DNA of 64,000 nucleotides from Flagellimonas sp947499585 (GTDB lineage Bacteria > Bacteroidota > Bacteroidia > Flavobacteriales > Flavobacteriaceae): contig NZ_CP138995.1 of the NCBI RefSeq assembly GCF_044596045.1, forward strand, positions 3,410,001 to 3,474,000, written 5' to 3'. Made by a program: the position numbers and the translations under genes. The notes beneath the pieces are model-generated. The model was not told the origin of the DNA. It saw only the letters and a list, made by a program, of their open reading frames with translations, and searched no databases. How positions within the stretch are numbered: position 1 is the stretch's first letter; each line of letters starts with the position of its first letter. Of the stretch, positions 43,619-52,867 are shown in pieces.

Positions 43619-44485
43619 CTATAAATTAAAGGTCTCCTTAATGCTTTTAGTAGAAAGTAATTTCCTAATAGACTCCAACTTGTCCGGACATTTTAAAAAT
43701 GGATGTTCCTGATAGAGTTTTAAATAATCTGGCAAAACCTCGTTGGAATAGGCTTCTACTTTCTTATCTATCACCTCATTTATCTCACTGATAACATCTT
43801 TTTGAAAACTAAGCTCCACTGGATCTACATAACCAATTTTTATAAAACCAGCTGTCTTACGATGGCATCTACAGGGGTTGGATTTATTAAGGAGGCCACA
43901 TTTATGATTCATAAAATTATATAGCTGCTTTTTAGCTCTATGTAATTTTACCCTGAAGTTTTCCTTGGAAATTTCCATAATCTCGCTCCCAACAGAATCT
44001 GGGAACTCAAATAACTCCCCAATAATATATATGAGCCTTTGCTCTCGATCAAGGCACAAGAGCATTCCTTTCATACAGCTAATTTTAGCCTCTTTTACCA
44101 ATAGTTTTTCCTCTACTTCAAAGGAATAATCAGAAAGGGATTCATTTGGTAACTGATCTAATCCATGACCAAATTGTTCAAAAGTTGGGGGATTTATCTC
44201 GTGTTTTCCTCTTTTCATATTCAAAAAGTGGTTTTTTATGATACGATACATCCATGTTCTAAAACTACTGTTCTGTTTAAAAGTTTCTAGTTTTGTAATG
44301 ACCTTGATCAATACTTCCTGAGTCAGGTCTGCCGCCTCATTTGTATCACCAACAAAGGTCAACGCCACATTGAAAATCCAATCTTGATTCTTTATAATCA
44401 GAAACTCCAAAGCAGATTTATCACCAGAAAGGGCTTTTTCAATAAGAACTTCATCAGATGTATTTTCATTTAGTTGTGAGTTCAT
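43619..44485 (-). CDS. RNA polymerase sigma factor, ECF type with Cys-rich C-terminal extension
   Basis: 288 residues. Sigma2 region (FNVALTFVGDTNEAADLTQEVLIKVITKLETF, RTWMYRIIKNHFLNMKRG) and a sigma4 region with SVGSEIMEISKENFRVKLHRAKKQLY. The last ~110 residues carry CGLLNKSNPCRCHRKTAGF, a C-x8-C-x-C-H cluster that could bind zinc or sense redox state. No anti-sigma gene is adjacent. The SnoaL-like gene lies 3 bp upstream, in the same operon. Confidence 0.85.
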   Translation of the reverse strand: MNSQLNENTSDEVLIEKALSGDKSALEFLIIKNQDWIFNVALTFVGDTNEAADLTQEVLIKVITKLETFKQNSSFRTWMYRIIKNHFLNMKRGKHEINPPTFEQFGHGLDQLPNESLSDYSFEVEEKLLVKEAKISCMKGMLLCLDREQRLIYIIGELFEFPDSVGSEIMEISKENFRVKLHRAKKQLYNFMNHKCGLLNKSNPCRCHRKTAGFIKIGYVDPVELSFQKDVISEINEVIDKKVEAYSNEVLPDYLKLYQEHPFLKCPDKLESIRKLLSTKSIKETFNL

Positions 44486-44488
44486 CTT

Positions 44489-44983
44489 TTACTTTTTCAT
44501 TAAAAAACTTCCATGCGGATTATCAAACGTAAGCAACCATTTACCATTCTTCTGCTTTTTAAGATTTGCCATGGAAAGTCCACTTTGTTGGATTATGGTA
44601 CCATCTGGTGCGGTTCCGGTCATAGTCCATGGGGCAATATGGGTTGCAACATCACCATGAACAAAAATCTCATGGCCTTTAGGGTACTCAAATTTTGGAT
44701 TGATCGAAAAAGCACCCAAAAACATTTCCTTTAGTACTTTAAAATCGGTTACCATGGTCTCTGGTTCAAAAATAACCAAAGCACCGGTTTGATAACTAGC
44801 CATGATACCCTCAATGTCTTTGCTATTAAAGGATCGAGTCATAGACTCGATTGCGTTAAGAACATCTTGTCGATCTTTTGAAATTGTTTTGGTCTGCATA
44901 ACTTTTTGTGTTTGAGAATTCATATTAGTGGTCATACCTAAGCAGATGACCAATGCTACATACATGCATCTTTTATAAATCAT
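44489..44983 (-). CDS. SnoaL/NTF2-like exported protein
   Basis: 164 residues from the ATG at 44983, with a signal peptide (MYVALVICLGMTTNMNSQTQ). The NTF2-like fold: VLNAIESMTRSFNSKDIEGIMASYQTGALVIFEPE, VHGDVATHIAPWTMTGTAPDGT, and WLLTFDNPHGSFLM. This is a DUF4440/SnoaL-like family with no defined activity. Translated directly before the sigma factor (3 bp gap), so the pair may form one stress response unit. Confidence 0.78.
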   Translation of the reverse strand: MIYKRCMYVALVICLGMTTNMNSQTQKVMQTKTISKDRQDVLNAIESMTRSFNSKDIEGIMASYQTGALVIFEPETMVTDFKVLKEMFLGAFSINPKFEYPKGHEIFVHGDVATHIAPWTMTGTAPDGTIIQQSGLSMANLKKQKNGKWLLTFDNPHGSFLMKK

Positions 44984-45144
44984 AATTGTTGTTTTATGAT
45001 TTAGACACATCTCAAAACACGACTGTTACAGTAATTCTTTAAATTAATTCTCATACAGCTTAAAACCAAGTAGCAAAATACCCTTAAGATAAATCAAGAG
45101 TTATTATTGCCACTTGTTTTATTCCATTTGAATTCTGAAAAATG

Positions 45145-47769
45145 TTACCCCAAACTAGCCAAACTCTTTTCCAAAGTCTCAATTTTGGCTTCTGCATCTG
45201 ATGCTTTCTTTTTTTCAATGGCCACAACTTTTTCTGGGGCATTGCTTACAAAGCGTTCATTGCTGAGTTTCTTTTGAACGGATTGCAAAAAGCCTTTGGT
45301 ATAAGTAAGTTCGTCGGTAATCTTTTTGATTTCTGCCTCAATATCAATGGCTCCACCAATAGGAATAAAGTATTCATTGTTTTTTACTCTAAAACTCAAA
45401 GCGCCATCTAATCCTTTATCCACAGTTTCTATATGAGTAATATTGCCCAATTTGGTGATAATGGCATCCATCTGGGCACTTATTTTTCCGCTATTTAAAA
45501 TTGAAAGTTCCAGCCCTTCTTTTTGAGCAATGTTTTTCTCCTTTCTAATTGTGCGTATACCCGAAATTACCTCAGCAGCAAAATCAAAATCAGAAATCAA
45601 ATCAGTATTTACTTCGGCTACTTTTGGCCAATTGGAAATAATCAGTGCTTGTTCCGGTGTTCTCTGCGCAATATGCTGCCAAACTTCTTCTGTTAAAAAG
45701 GGCATAAACGGGTGCAACAGTTTTAGATTTTCTTCAAATAGGTGAATCACTGCACTTAAAGTGGTCTCATCAATAGGCTGTTGATAGGCTGGCTTAACAA
45801 TCTCCAATAGCCAGGAACAGAAATCATCCCAAACCAGTTTATAAATGGCCATTAAAGCATCTGAAATCCTGTATTTTGAGAAATGGTCTTCAATCTCAGC
45901 AAGAGTTTGATTAAACTTGGCAGTATACCAATCAATTCCAATTTTTGCAGCCTCAGGCTGAGGTAAATCTGCAACCTCCCAACCTTTTACCAATCTAAAG
46001 GCATTCCAAATCTTGTTTGCGAAGTTTTTTCCTTGCTGACATAAAGCTTCATCAAACATTAGGTCATTTCCTGCTGCTGAGCTTAACAAAAGTCCTACAC
46101 GAACTCCATCAGCCCCAAAATCTTTCATGAGTTTGAGGGCATCAGGTGAGTTCCCCAATTGTTTGGACATTTTTCTACGTTGCTTATCGCGTACCAATCC
46201 TGTTAAGTATACATTTTCAAAAGGTCGTTTTCCTTGATATTCATAGCCAGCAACGATCATCCTTGCCACCCAGAAGAACAAAATATCCGGTCCTGTGACC
46301 AAATCACTTGTTGGGTAATAGTAATTTATCTCTTCATTATCAGGATTTAAAATTCCATCAAAAACACTTATCGGCCACAACCATGAAGAGAACCAGGTAT
46401 CTAAGGCATCTGGATCTTGGCGTAAATCGGACTCTTGAATTTTTGGATTCTTGGCTTGCGCCTTTTTAAGTGCTTCTTCTTTGCTTTCTGCTACAACAAA
46501 GTCGTTTTTATCATCTCCATAGTAGTAAGCAGGAATCTGCTGTCCCCACCATAATTGGCGGGAAATGTTCCAATCCCTTATGTTTTCCATCCAATGACGG
46601 TATGTATTTTCAAACTTTTTAGGATATAGTTTAACCTCACCATTTTTTAGTACCGCGTCTAGAGCGGGCTTGGCCAAGCCTTCCATTTTAAGGAACCATT
46701 GGTCTGACAGTCGAGGCTCAATAACCGCTTTGGTACGCTCAGAAGTACCCACTTTATTAATATGTTGTTCGGTTTTCACCAAAAAACCATTTTCTTCAAG
46801 CTCTTTGGAGATTTCCTTTCGGACTATAAAACGGTCTTTCCCTTGATATTGAAGTCCATAAGAATTAAGCGTAGCATCTTCATTAAAGATATCTATAACC
46901 TCCAGGCCATGCTTATCTCCTAAATTCTTATCATTTTCATCATGTGCTGGAGTTACTTTTAAGCAACCTGTACCAAATTCAATATCTACATATTCATCCT
47001 CAATAATGGGAATAACCCTATTGCAAATGGGAACTATGGCCTTTTTTCCTTTTAGATGTCTATATCTTTCATCGTTAGGATTAATACAAATAGCGGTATC
47101 CCCTAAAATAGTCTCAGGACGTGTTGTTGCTATAGTAACTTTTTCATCTGAGCCTTCAATTTGGTAAGCCAAGTAATATAGGGTGCCTTGACGTTCTTCG
47201 TGCACTACTTCCTCATCAGACAAGGTAGTTTTAGCTTCTGGATCCCAATTTACCATTCGATACCCCCTGTAAATCAGGCCTTTTTCGTATAAATCCACAA
47301 AAACTTTAATAACAGATGCTGACATATCGTCATCCATTGTGAATTTTTTACGCTTCCAATCCAAGGAACACCCAAGTTTTTCCAACTGTTTAAAAATAAC
47401 TCCCCCATACTCATCGGTCCAGTCCCAAACATGTTTTAAAAACTCTTCCCGAGTCAAATCAGATTTTTCAATACCATCCTCCTTTAGTTTAGCCACCACT
47501 TTTGCCTCAGTGGCAATGGCCGCATGATCGGCCCCTGGAACCCAACAAGCATTCTTCCCCATAAGCCTTGCTCTTCTAATGAGCACATCTTGAATGGTAT
47601 TATTGAGCATATGCCCCATATGCAACACTCCTGTTACGTTAGGCGGTGGTATTACTATGGTATAAGGCTCCCTATCATCTGGTTTTGAACTAAAAAAATC
47701 ATGTTTCATCCAGTAGGTGTACCAGTGCTCTTCTACCCTATTTGGGTCGTATTTTGATGGAATTTCCAT
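45145..47769 (-). CDS. valS: Valyl-tRNA synthetase
   Basis: 874 residues. HIGH motif in PPPNVTGVLHMGHMLNNTIQD, editing domain, CP1 sequences (TRPETILGDTAICINP), KMSKS-like KMSKQLGNSPDALKL and a C-terminal coiled coil (YTKGFLQSVQKKLSNERFVSNAPEKVVAIEKKK). It charges tRNA-Val. The KMSKQ variant is normal in Bacteroidota ValS. Divergent from the DUF1573 gene. Confidence 0.97.
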   Translation of the reverse strand: MEIPSKYDPNRVEEHWYTYWMKHDFFSSKPDDREPYTIVIPPPNVTGVLHMGHMLNNTIQDVLIRRARLMGKNACWVPGADHAAIATEAKVVAKLKEDGIEKSDLTREEFLKHVWDWTDEYGGVIFKQLEKLGCSLDWKRKKFTMDDDMSASVIKVFVDLYEKGLIYRGYRMVNWDPEAKTTLSDEEVVHEERQGTLYYLAYQIEGSDEKVTIATTRPETILGDTAICINPNDERYRHLKGKKAIVPICNRVIPIIEDEYVDIEFGTGCLKVTPAHDENDKNLGDKHGLEVIDIFNEDATLNSYGLQYQGKDRFIVRKEISKELEENGFLVKTEQHINKVGTSERTKAVIEPRLSDQWFLKMEGLAKPALDAVLKNGEVKLYPKKFENTYRHWMENIRDWNISRQLWWGQQIPAYYYGDDKNDFVVAESKEEALKKAQAKNPKIQESDLRQDPDALDTWFSSWLWPISVFDGILNPDNEEINYYYPTSDLVTGPDILFFWVARMIVAGYEYQGKRPFENVYLTGLVRDKQRRKMSKQLGNSPDALKLMKDFGADGVRVGLLLSSAAGNDLMFDEALCQQGKNFANKIWNAFRLVKGWEVADLPQPEAAKIGIDWYTAKFNQTLAEIEDHFSKYRISDALMAIYKLVWDDFCSWLLEIVKPAYQQPIDETTLSAVIHLFEENLKLLHPFMPFLTEEVWQHIAQRTPEQALIISNWPKVAEVNTDLISDFDFAAEVISGIRTIRKEKNIAQKEGLELSILNSGKISAQMDAIITKLGNITHIETVDKGLDGALSFRVKNNEYFIPIGGAIDIEAEIKKITDELTYTKGFLQSVQKKLSNERFVSNAPEKVVAIEKKKASDAEAKIETLEKSLASLG

Positions 47770-47966
47770 TTTTCGGTATAGTTTTTGTCCTTTTGGTACT
47801 CAGATTGGGTTTTTTAAGGAGAAGAGTAATGTTAATTTAACACTATTCTTCAACCAAGAACCAATCCCGAAATACGAAACAAAAATAAGTAACGTTATTA
47901 CATAACAAAAGAATTTTGGATGCAGGTGTGAAAACATTTAAATTTGAAGTTCACCCAAAACTAGAA

Positions 47967-48356
47967 ATGATGAAAAAAACTGTACTCATGTTGTTCGTTG
48001 GACTTTTGTCTTTAGGCGTTTTTGCCCAAGAGTCTACAGCAAAAATTGAATTTAAAAGTGAGACCGTCGATTACGGTGAAATTGCAAAAGGCAGTGATGG
48101 AGTTCGAGTTTTCGAGTTTACCAATACCGGAAGTGTTCCGTTGGTAATCAGTAATGTTAAATCCAGTTGTGGATGCACTATTCCAAAAAAGCCAGAAGAA
48201 CCTATCTTACCTGGTAAAACTGGGCAGATTCAGGTGAAATATGACACCAAAAGAGTTGGTCCGATCAGAAAAGCAATTACTGTAACCTCTAATGCGGATA
48301 CTCCTACTAAAGTTCTTAAAATTAAAGGAAACGTTAAGGCTGAAGGAGCCAAGTAG
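47967..48356 (+). CDS. DUF1573-domain secreted protein
   Basis: 129 residues from the ATG at 47967 (the frame is open further up, but the signal peptide MKKTVLMLFVGLLSLGVFAQ starts there). DUF1573/ASPM-like Ig fold: FEFTNTGSVPLVISNVKSSCGCTIPKKPEEPILPGKTGQIQVKYDTKRVGPIRKAITVTSNADTP, with the SSCGCT pair. Members are exported, of unknown role. The bidirectional terminator at 48377-48413 follows. Confidence 0.9.
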   Translation: MMKKTVLMLFVGLLSLGVFAQESTAKIEFKSETVDYGEIAKGSDGVRVFEFTNTGSVPLVISNVKSSCGCTIPKKPEEPILPGKTGQIQVKYDTKRVGPIRKAITVTSNADTPTKVLKIKGNVKAEGAK

Positions 48357-48376
48357 AAGAAAATAATATTGAAACT

Positions 48377-48413
48377 AAAAAGTCCTGTGAATTTTTATTC
48401 ATGGGACTTTTTG
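48377..48413. terminator. Bidirectional terminator between the DUF1573 and protease genes
   Basis: About 16-bp stem AAAAAGTCC...GTGAAT / ATTCA..GGGACTTTTT (two G-U pairs), loop TTTT. A-runs on one side and T-runs on the other allow termination in both directions between two convergent genes. Confidence 0.85.
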
Positions 48414-48414
48414 T

Positions 48415-49746
48415 TTAGAATACCTTTTTAAGCACAAATGAGAACAATAAATCTTTGTTATAGCGCTCTATTAAAACACGTATACGCTTTCCTTCTTTGT
48501 CATTCAACATTTTTAGGACTTCCTGTAATTTATAACGATGTATTTTTTTCCCGTTAACCGCCAATATAACATCACCAGTTTGCAGTCCGGCCTCTGCTGC
48601 GGGACTTCCGGCCCTAATACCAGAAACAATGATTTCTGGAACTAGACTAAGTCTGGTCTTATTTTCCAAAAGAATCTGAACATTTCCGAAGGAGCCTTCT
48701 TCACTTTGTATCACTCCATTAAAACCTGCTATACTCTCCGCAATATATCTAAGTCCATTGTGCTGTAATTCTATACCGGCCATGTTGTATTGAAACGGGG
48801 CTCTAAAATTTCCATTCTTTTTAAAGGTGACTTGTCCCCTGGCGTAGTCAAAAATGATATTAAACCGTTTTAAAATCTCACCACCCACGCTTCCGTTACG
48901 ATCGCCTAAGTTTTTAATAAATCCGAAAGACTCTCTATAGGGAAAGGCCGCTTTGGCATCTTTTAACTCAAAACTCCCAATTTTAATACCACTCACCTTT
49001 GTTCGTTTACCAAAAATATCTCCGCTTAAACCTCGTCCCAAATAGTCTTCATAGTTCTTTTCAGGTATTTCTAGTCCTTTTTCCGGTTCTCTAAAAAGCC
49101 AAAGTGCATCACTACTACCTGTATCCACCAATAGTTTAACAGGAATATCTTCATCATCTTCCATTAAAACAGTCCCTTCAACATAGGCCTTTCTACGTTC
49201 TATGGACAAGCGCAACGTTTGAGATTTGTTATGGGGGTTATGCTCGTAAAGATCAGGATTATGTAGTTTAATGTTTCGTGAATGATAGTTGATCTCTACT
49301 TTAAAGTCCCTAAACAAGTCGTACCCCAAAATACCATGAACGGGAATTCCCAAAGACGTGGAGAAATTAATTTCTTTATCCAAAACCACATATAAATCTT
49401 GGTTGTAGTTCTTTACTTTTCCTAGTTTAAACACATTTCCTTTGGAGCTCAAGGCTTTCATGGGTTCACCATCCCCTAGTCCTCTAATTGTAACCTCCGA
49501 AACATTGTTAATTTGAAGTGAATCTCTATCAGAAAGGTTAAAAAGAATAGGCTTACTCACTCCTGAATCCAATACAAAAGTGAGTTCCTCACCATTAATT
49601 TCAATAGGGATTATGATAAGGTTATTTATAAGCTCAAAATTGATTTTTTGAAACTTTTGATCCTTGGGCAACTTGAAGCCCTGTGCCGAAATCAAAAAAG
49701 GAAGTGACACAAAAAGAAGTGTAAAAAGATGTAGGGTTTTTTTCAA
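48415..49746 (-). CDS. Secreted aspartyl protease-like protein with PDZ domain
   Basis: 443 residues from a TTG at 49746 (LKKTLHLFTLLFVSLPFLISAQ signal peptide). The frame stays open to 49875, but that region holds no family-like residues and overlaps the upstream promoter area. Two retropepsin-like halves: FVLDSGVSKPILFN and LLVDTGSSDALW, each with D[ST]G. A C-terminal PDZ domain (SGIRAGSPAAEAGLQTGDVILAVNGKKIHRYKLQEVL) follows. Exported; substrate unknown. Confidence 0.85.
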   Translation of the reverse strand: MKKTLHLFTLLFVSLPFLISAQGFKLPKDQKFQKINFELINNLIIIPIEINGEELTFVLDSGVSKPILFNLSDRDSLQINNVSEVTIRGLGDGEPMKALSSKGNVFKLGKVKNYNQDLYVVLDKEINFSTSLGIPVHGILGYDLFRDFKVEINYHSRNIKLHNPDLYEHNPHNKSQTLRLSIERRKAYVEGTVLMEDDEDIPVKLLVDTGSSDALWLFREPEKGLEIPEKNYEDYLGRGLSGDIFGKRTKVSGIKIGSFELKDAKAAFPYRESFGFIKNLGDRNGSVGGEILKRFNIIFDYARGQVTFKKNGNFRAPFQYNMAGIELQHNGLRYIAESIAGFNGVIQSEEGSFGNVQILLENKTRLSLVPEIIVSGIRAGSPAAEAGLQTGDVILAVNGKKIHRYKLQEVLKMLNDKEGKRIRVLIERYNKDLLFSFVLKKVF

Positions 49747-49895
49747 TTTGCTTACTTCTAAAAGGTTATGTAATTCAATATACAAAATAATAACTGACTC
49801 TAACTTTAATTTAACATTCCTATAACCGCTCAAATAATGTAATAATGTGTTGTTTCCAAGAGTTGGTTTTACCATTTTTGCTTAAAATTTAAAGC

Positions 49896-51089
49896 ATGCC
49901 AGGTATATCTAAAAAAGGGCTACAAATGCCAGCCTCTCCTATTCGAAAATTGGTTCCCTATGCCGAAGAAGCGAAAAAAAGAGGTACTCATGTAATTCAT
50001 TTAAATATTGGGCAACCAGATATTAAGACTCCCAAAATAGCGTTGGATGCTGTAAGAAACCACACCATTGAAGTTCTTGCATACAGCATGACAGAAGGTT
50101 CCGAGCAATACAGAGAAAAAATTGCTGCTTATTATTCCAAAAAACACATAAATGTCACGGCCCAAGATATAATTGTAACCACGGGAGGGTCAGAGGCCCT
50201 TTCTTTTGTAATGGGAACCATTATGGACGGTGATGATGAAATAATTATTCCTGAACCTTTTTATGCCAACTATAATGGTTTTGCAACAGCCTCTGGAGTA
50301 AATGTGGTACCAATCGCATCTTCTATTGAGAGTAATTTTGCGCTGCCACCAATTGCAGATTTTGAAAAACTAATAAGTCCTAAGACAAAAGCCATTCTTA
50401 TCTGTAACCCCGGAAACCCTACCGGATATCTGTACAGTAAAGAAGAGATTAAACAACTAGCAAATCTGGTTAAAAAACATAATTTGTTTTTAGTTGCAGA
50501 TGAAGTGTATAGAGAGTTTACTTATGAAGGGCGGGAACATTATTCCATTTTACAAGAATCAGGGCTTGAAGAGCATGCCATTATTGTAGACTCCGTCTCT
50601 AAAAGATATAGTATGTGTGGGGCACGTATTGGCTGTTTGGTTTCTAAAAACAAGGAAGTTATACAAACTGCAATGAAATTTGCCCAAGCACGATTATCCC
50701 CACCAACATTTGCTCAAATTGCCAGTGAAGCTGCTTTGGAAACGCCGCAAAGCTATTTTGATGAGGTTATTAAAGAATATGTGGAAAGAAGAAATATTCT
50801 TGTTTCCGAGCTACAAAAAATAGAAGGTGTTAGGATTGCAATACCTCAAGGAGCGTTCTACTGTGTTGTTGAACTGCCTGTTTCTAATTCTGATGATTTT
50901 GCCCAATGGCTTTTAGAAAAATTTGAAGTGGACGGAAGTACTGTGATGGTCGCTCCAGCTGCGGGATTTTATGCCACCGAGGGATTAGGTGAAAATCAAA
51001 TAAGAATTGCATATGTTCTTGAAAAAGAACAACTTATTAAGGCTGTTCAAATATTGGGAGAAGCCTTGAAAACATATAACACCAAGTGA
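49896..51089 (+). CDS. PLP-dependent aminotransferase, class I/II
   Basis: 397 residues, fold type I. HLNIGQPDIKTP, TTGGSEALSFVMG, NPGNPTGYLYSKEEI, DEVYREFTY, VDSVSKRYSMCGARIGCLVS (PLP lysine in SVSKRY). It resembles aspartate aminotransferases of the Ib group. The exact substrate cannot be read. A 7/8 promoter box (CATTTTTG) lies 15 nt before the ATG. It overlaps murB by 4 bp. Confidence 0.9.
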   Translation: MPGISKKGLQMPASPIRKLVPYAEEAKKRGTHVIHLNIGQPDIKTPKIALDAVRNHTIEVLAYSMTEGSEQYREKIAAYYSKKHINVTAQDIIVTTGGSEALSFVMGTIMDGDDEIIIPEPFYANYNGFATASGVNVVPIASSIESNFALPPIADFEKLISPKTKAILICNPGNPTGYLYSKEEIKQLANLVKKHNLFLVADEVYREFTYEGREHYSILQESGLEEHAIIVDSVSKRYSMCGARIGCLVSKNKEVIQTAMKFAQARLSPPTFAQIASEAALETPQSYFDEVIKEYVERRNILVSELQKIEGVRIAIPQGAFYCVVELPVSNSDDFAQWLLEKFEVDGSTVMVAPAAGFYATEGLGENQIRIAYVLEKEQLIKAVQILGEALKTYNTK

Positions 51090-52102
51090 ACATTCAAGAA
51101 AACATATCGTTAAAAAGCTACAATACCTTTGGTATTGACGCAAAAGCTCGTTTTTTTATTGAAATAAATGGCCTTGCACAACTCCAAAAGGTACTTGAAC
51201 TTGAAGCGTATCCAAAAAAGTTTATCATAAGCGGCGGAAGCAATATGTTGCTTACCAACGATATTGATGCCTTAGTGATGCATATCAATTTAAAAGGTAT
51301 AACGGTTGTTGAAGAAAATGAGGAGGAAGTTGTGGTTAAGGCCATGGCAGGAGAAAATTGGCATGAACTGGTACTTTGGAGTTTAGACAATGGTTATGGT
51401 GGATTAGAAAACCTTTCGCTTATCCCAGGAAATACTGGAACTGCACCCATTCAGAACATTGGCGCATATGGTGTGGAACTCAAAGATGTGTTTGTAAGTT
51501 GTTCCGCTATGGAAATAGAAAGCGGCAATTTAATCGCCTTTGATGCAAAAGATTGTGAATTTGGTTATAGAGATTCTATTTTCAAGAATGATGCTAAAAA
51601 TAAGTACATCATAACATCAGTAAGTTTAAAACTAACCAAGAAAAATCATGATTTAAACACAGGTTATGGTGCCATTGAAGGTGAACTTAAGAAAAATGGT
51701 GTTGTTTACCCTACTATACAAGATGTATCCAACGCTGTAATAGCAATAAGACAAAGCAAATTACCCGACCCTAAAGAGCTTGGAAATAGTGGTAGTTTCT
51801 TTAAGAATCCGGTGATTTCCAGAAAAAACTTAGAAAAGCTTAAAAAAATACATCCTGACATTCCCTCTTATAGCATGGACAAGGATCAATTTAAGATTCC
51901 CGCGGGTTGGTTAATAGAACAATGTGGATTTAAAGGAAAGCGATTTGGAGATGCCGGTGTACATGAAAAACAGGCCTTAGTGCTTGTAAATTATGGGAAT
52001 GCCACTGGTGGGGAAATACTGGAACTGGCGCAATTAATTCATCAAGAAGTGGATAGTAAATTCAAAATTCGCATTCACCCAGAAGTTAATATAATAAAAT
52101 AA
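51086..52102 (+). CDS. murB: UDP-N-acetylenolpyruvoylglucosamine reductase
   Basis: 338 residues, long (type I) MurB. FAD domain SLKSYNTFGIDAKARFF, GGSNMLLTNDID, YGGLENLSLIPGNTGTAPIQNIGAYGVELKD; C-terminal domain with catalytic Ser237 in GNSGSFFKNP. It makes UDP-MurNAc. The start is GTG with a 4-bp overlap (GTGA) on the aminotransferase. Confidence 0.96.
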   Translation: MNIQENISLKSYNTFGIDAKARFFIEINGLAQLQKVLELEAYPKKFIISGGSNMLLTNDIDALVMHINLKGITVVEENEEEVVVKAMAGENWHELVLWSLDNGYGGLENLSLIPGNTGTAPIQNIGAYGVELKDVFVSCSAMEIESGNLIAFDAKDCEFGYRDSIFKNDAKNKYIITSVSLKLTKKNHDLNTGYGAIEGELKKNGVVYPTIQDVSNAVIAIRQSKLPDPKELGNSGSFFKNPVISRKNLEKLKKIHPDIPSYSMDKDQFKIPAGWLIEQCGFKGKRFGDAGVHEKQALVLVNYGNATGGEILELAQLIHQEVDSKFKIRIHPEVNIIK

Positions 52103-52300
52103 CCCCCGCATTGAATCAATCACAGGGGTTATACCAAACCAAACTAACCAAAATTGTATGTACTTATCTAAGTATTCTTTCTTTATCTTGCATTTAAACG
52201 CTAACAAATAATCCTTTTCCTAATTTAGCGTTGTTGTATATACGATATAAACGTTATTTTAGATTTTAGCCCCCTAAAATTTTACCCTAACGACCCATAA

Positions 52301-52867
52301 ATGAGTACACTAATCGAGAAACATATTGTTTCATTACTTGCTGAAAAAGATGATAAAGCAATATCACTTTTATATGATAACTATGGAGATACTCTTTTTG
52401 GTGTGGCCTATAAAGTTGTTAGAGATGAGGATTTGGCACAAGATGTTCTTCAAGAAAGTTTCATAAAAATCTGGAAAAAAGCAGATTCTTACGATCCATC
52501 CAAAGCAAAACTTTTCACATGGCTGTTTCGCATTACAAGAAACACAGCGATAGATAAGTTAAGAAGTGTTAACAATAAATCAGACAAAGAAGTCCAAATA
52601 GACGTTTCAGACGTATATAATCTAGGAGTAAACGGCATAAGGCCAGAATTTATGGATGTCCAAGATAACTTGGAGAAAATAGAGTCCAAATATCAAATCG
52701 TTTTGGAAGCTCTTTTTTTTCAAGGAATGACGCAGCAAGAAGCAAGTGAAGAGTTGGATATTCCACTGGGAACAGTTAAATCAAGATTAAAAATTGGTTT
52801 AAGGGAACTTGGTAAGATTTACGGTACAACAATGACTATACTTCTATTGATAATTTTATTACCATGA
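52301..52867 (+). CDS. ECF-type RNA polymerase sigma factor (SigK-like)
   Basis: 188 residues. Sigma2 DEDLAQDVLQESFIKIWKKADSYDPSKAKLFTWLFRITRNTAIDKLRS and sigma4 LFFQGMTQQEASEELDIPLGTVKSRLKIGLREL. The anti-sigma gene overlaps by 4 bp, a classic ECF pair. The regulon is not visible here. It follows a short non-coding stretch (52103-52300) with no clear promoter box. Confidence 0.93.
   Translation: MSTLIEKHIVSLLAEKDDKAISLLYDNYGDTLFGVAYKVVRDEDLAQDVLQESFIKIWKKADSYDPSKAKLFTWLFRITRNTAIDKLRSVNNKSDKEVQIDVSDVYNLGVNGIRPEFMDVQDNLEKIESKYQIVLEALFFQGMTQQEASEELDIPLGTVKSRLKIGLRELGKIYGTTMTILLLIILLP

Noticed and set aside
49747..49875. 43-residue N-terminal extension of the aspartyl protease
   Set aside because: It precedes a signal peptide and overlaps the promoter area of the divergent aminotransferase, so it is unlikely to be translated.
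52101..52130. Hairpin AACCCC/GGGGTT after murB as a terminator
   Set aside because: The stem is short, the loop is long and no T-run follows.
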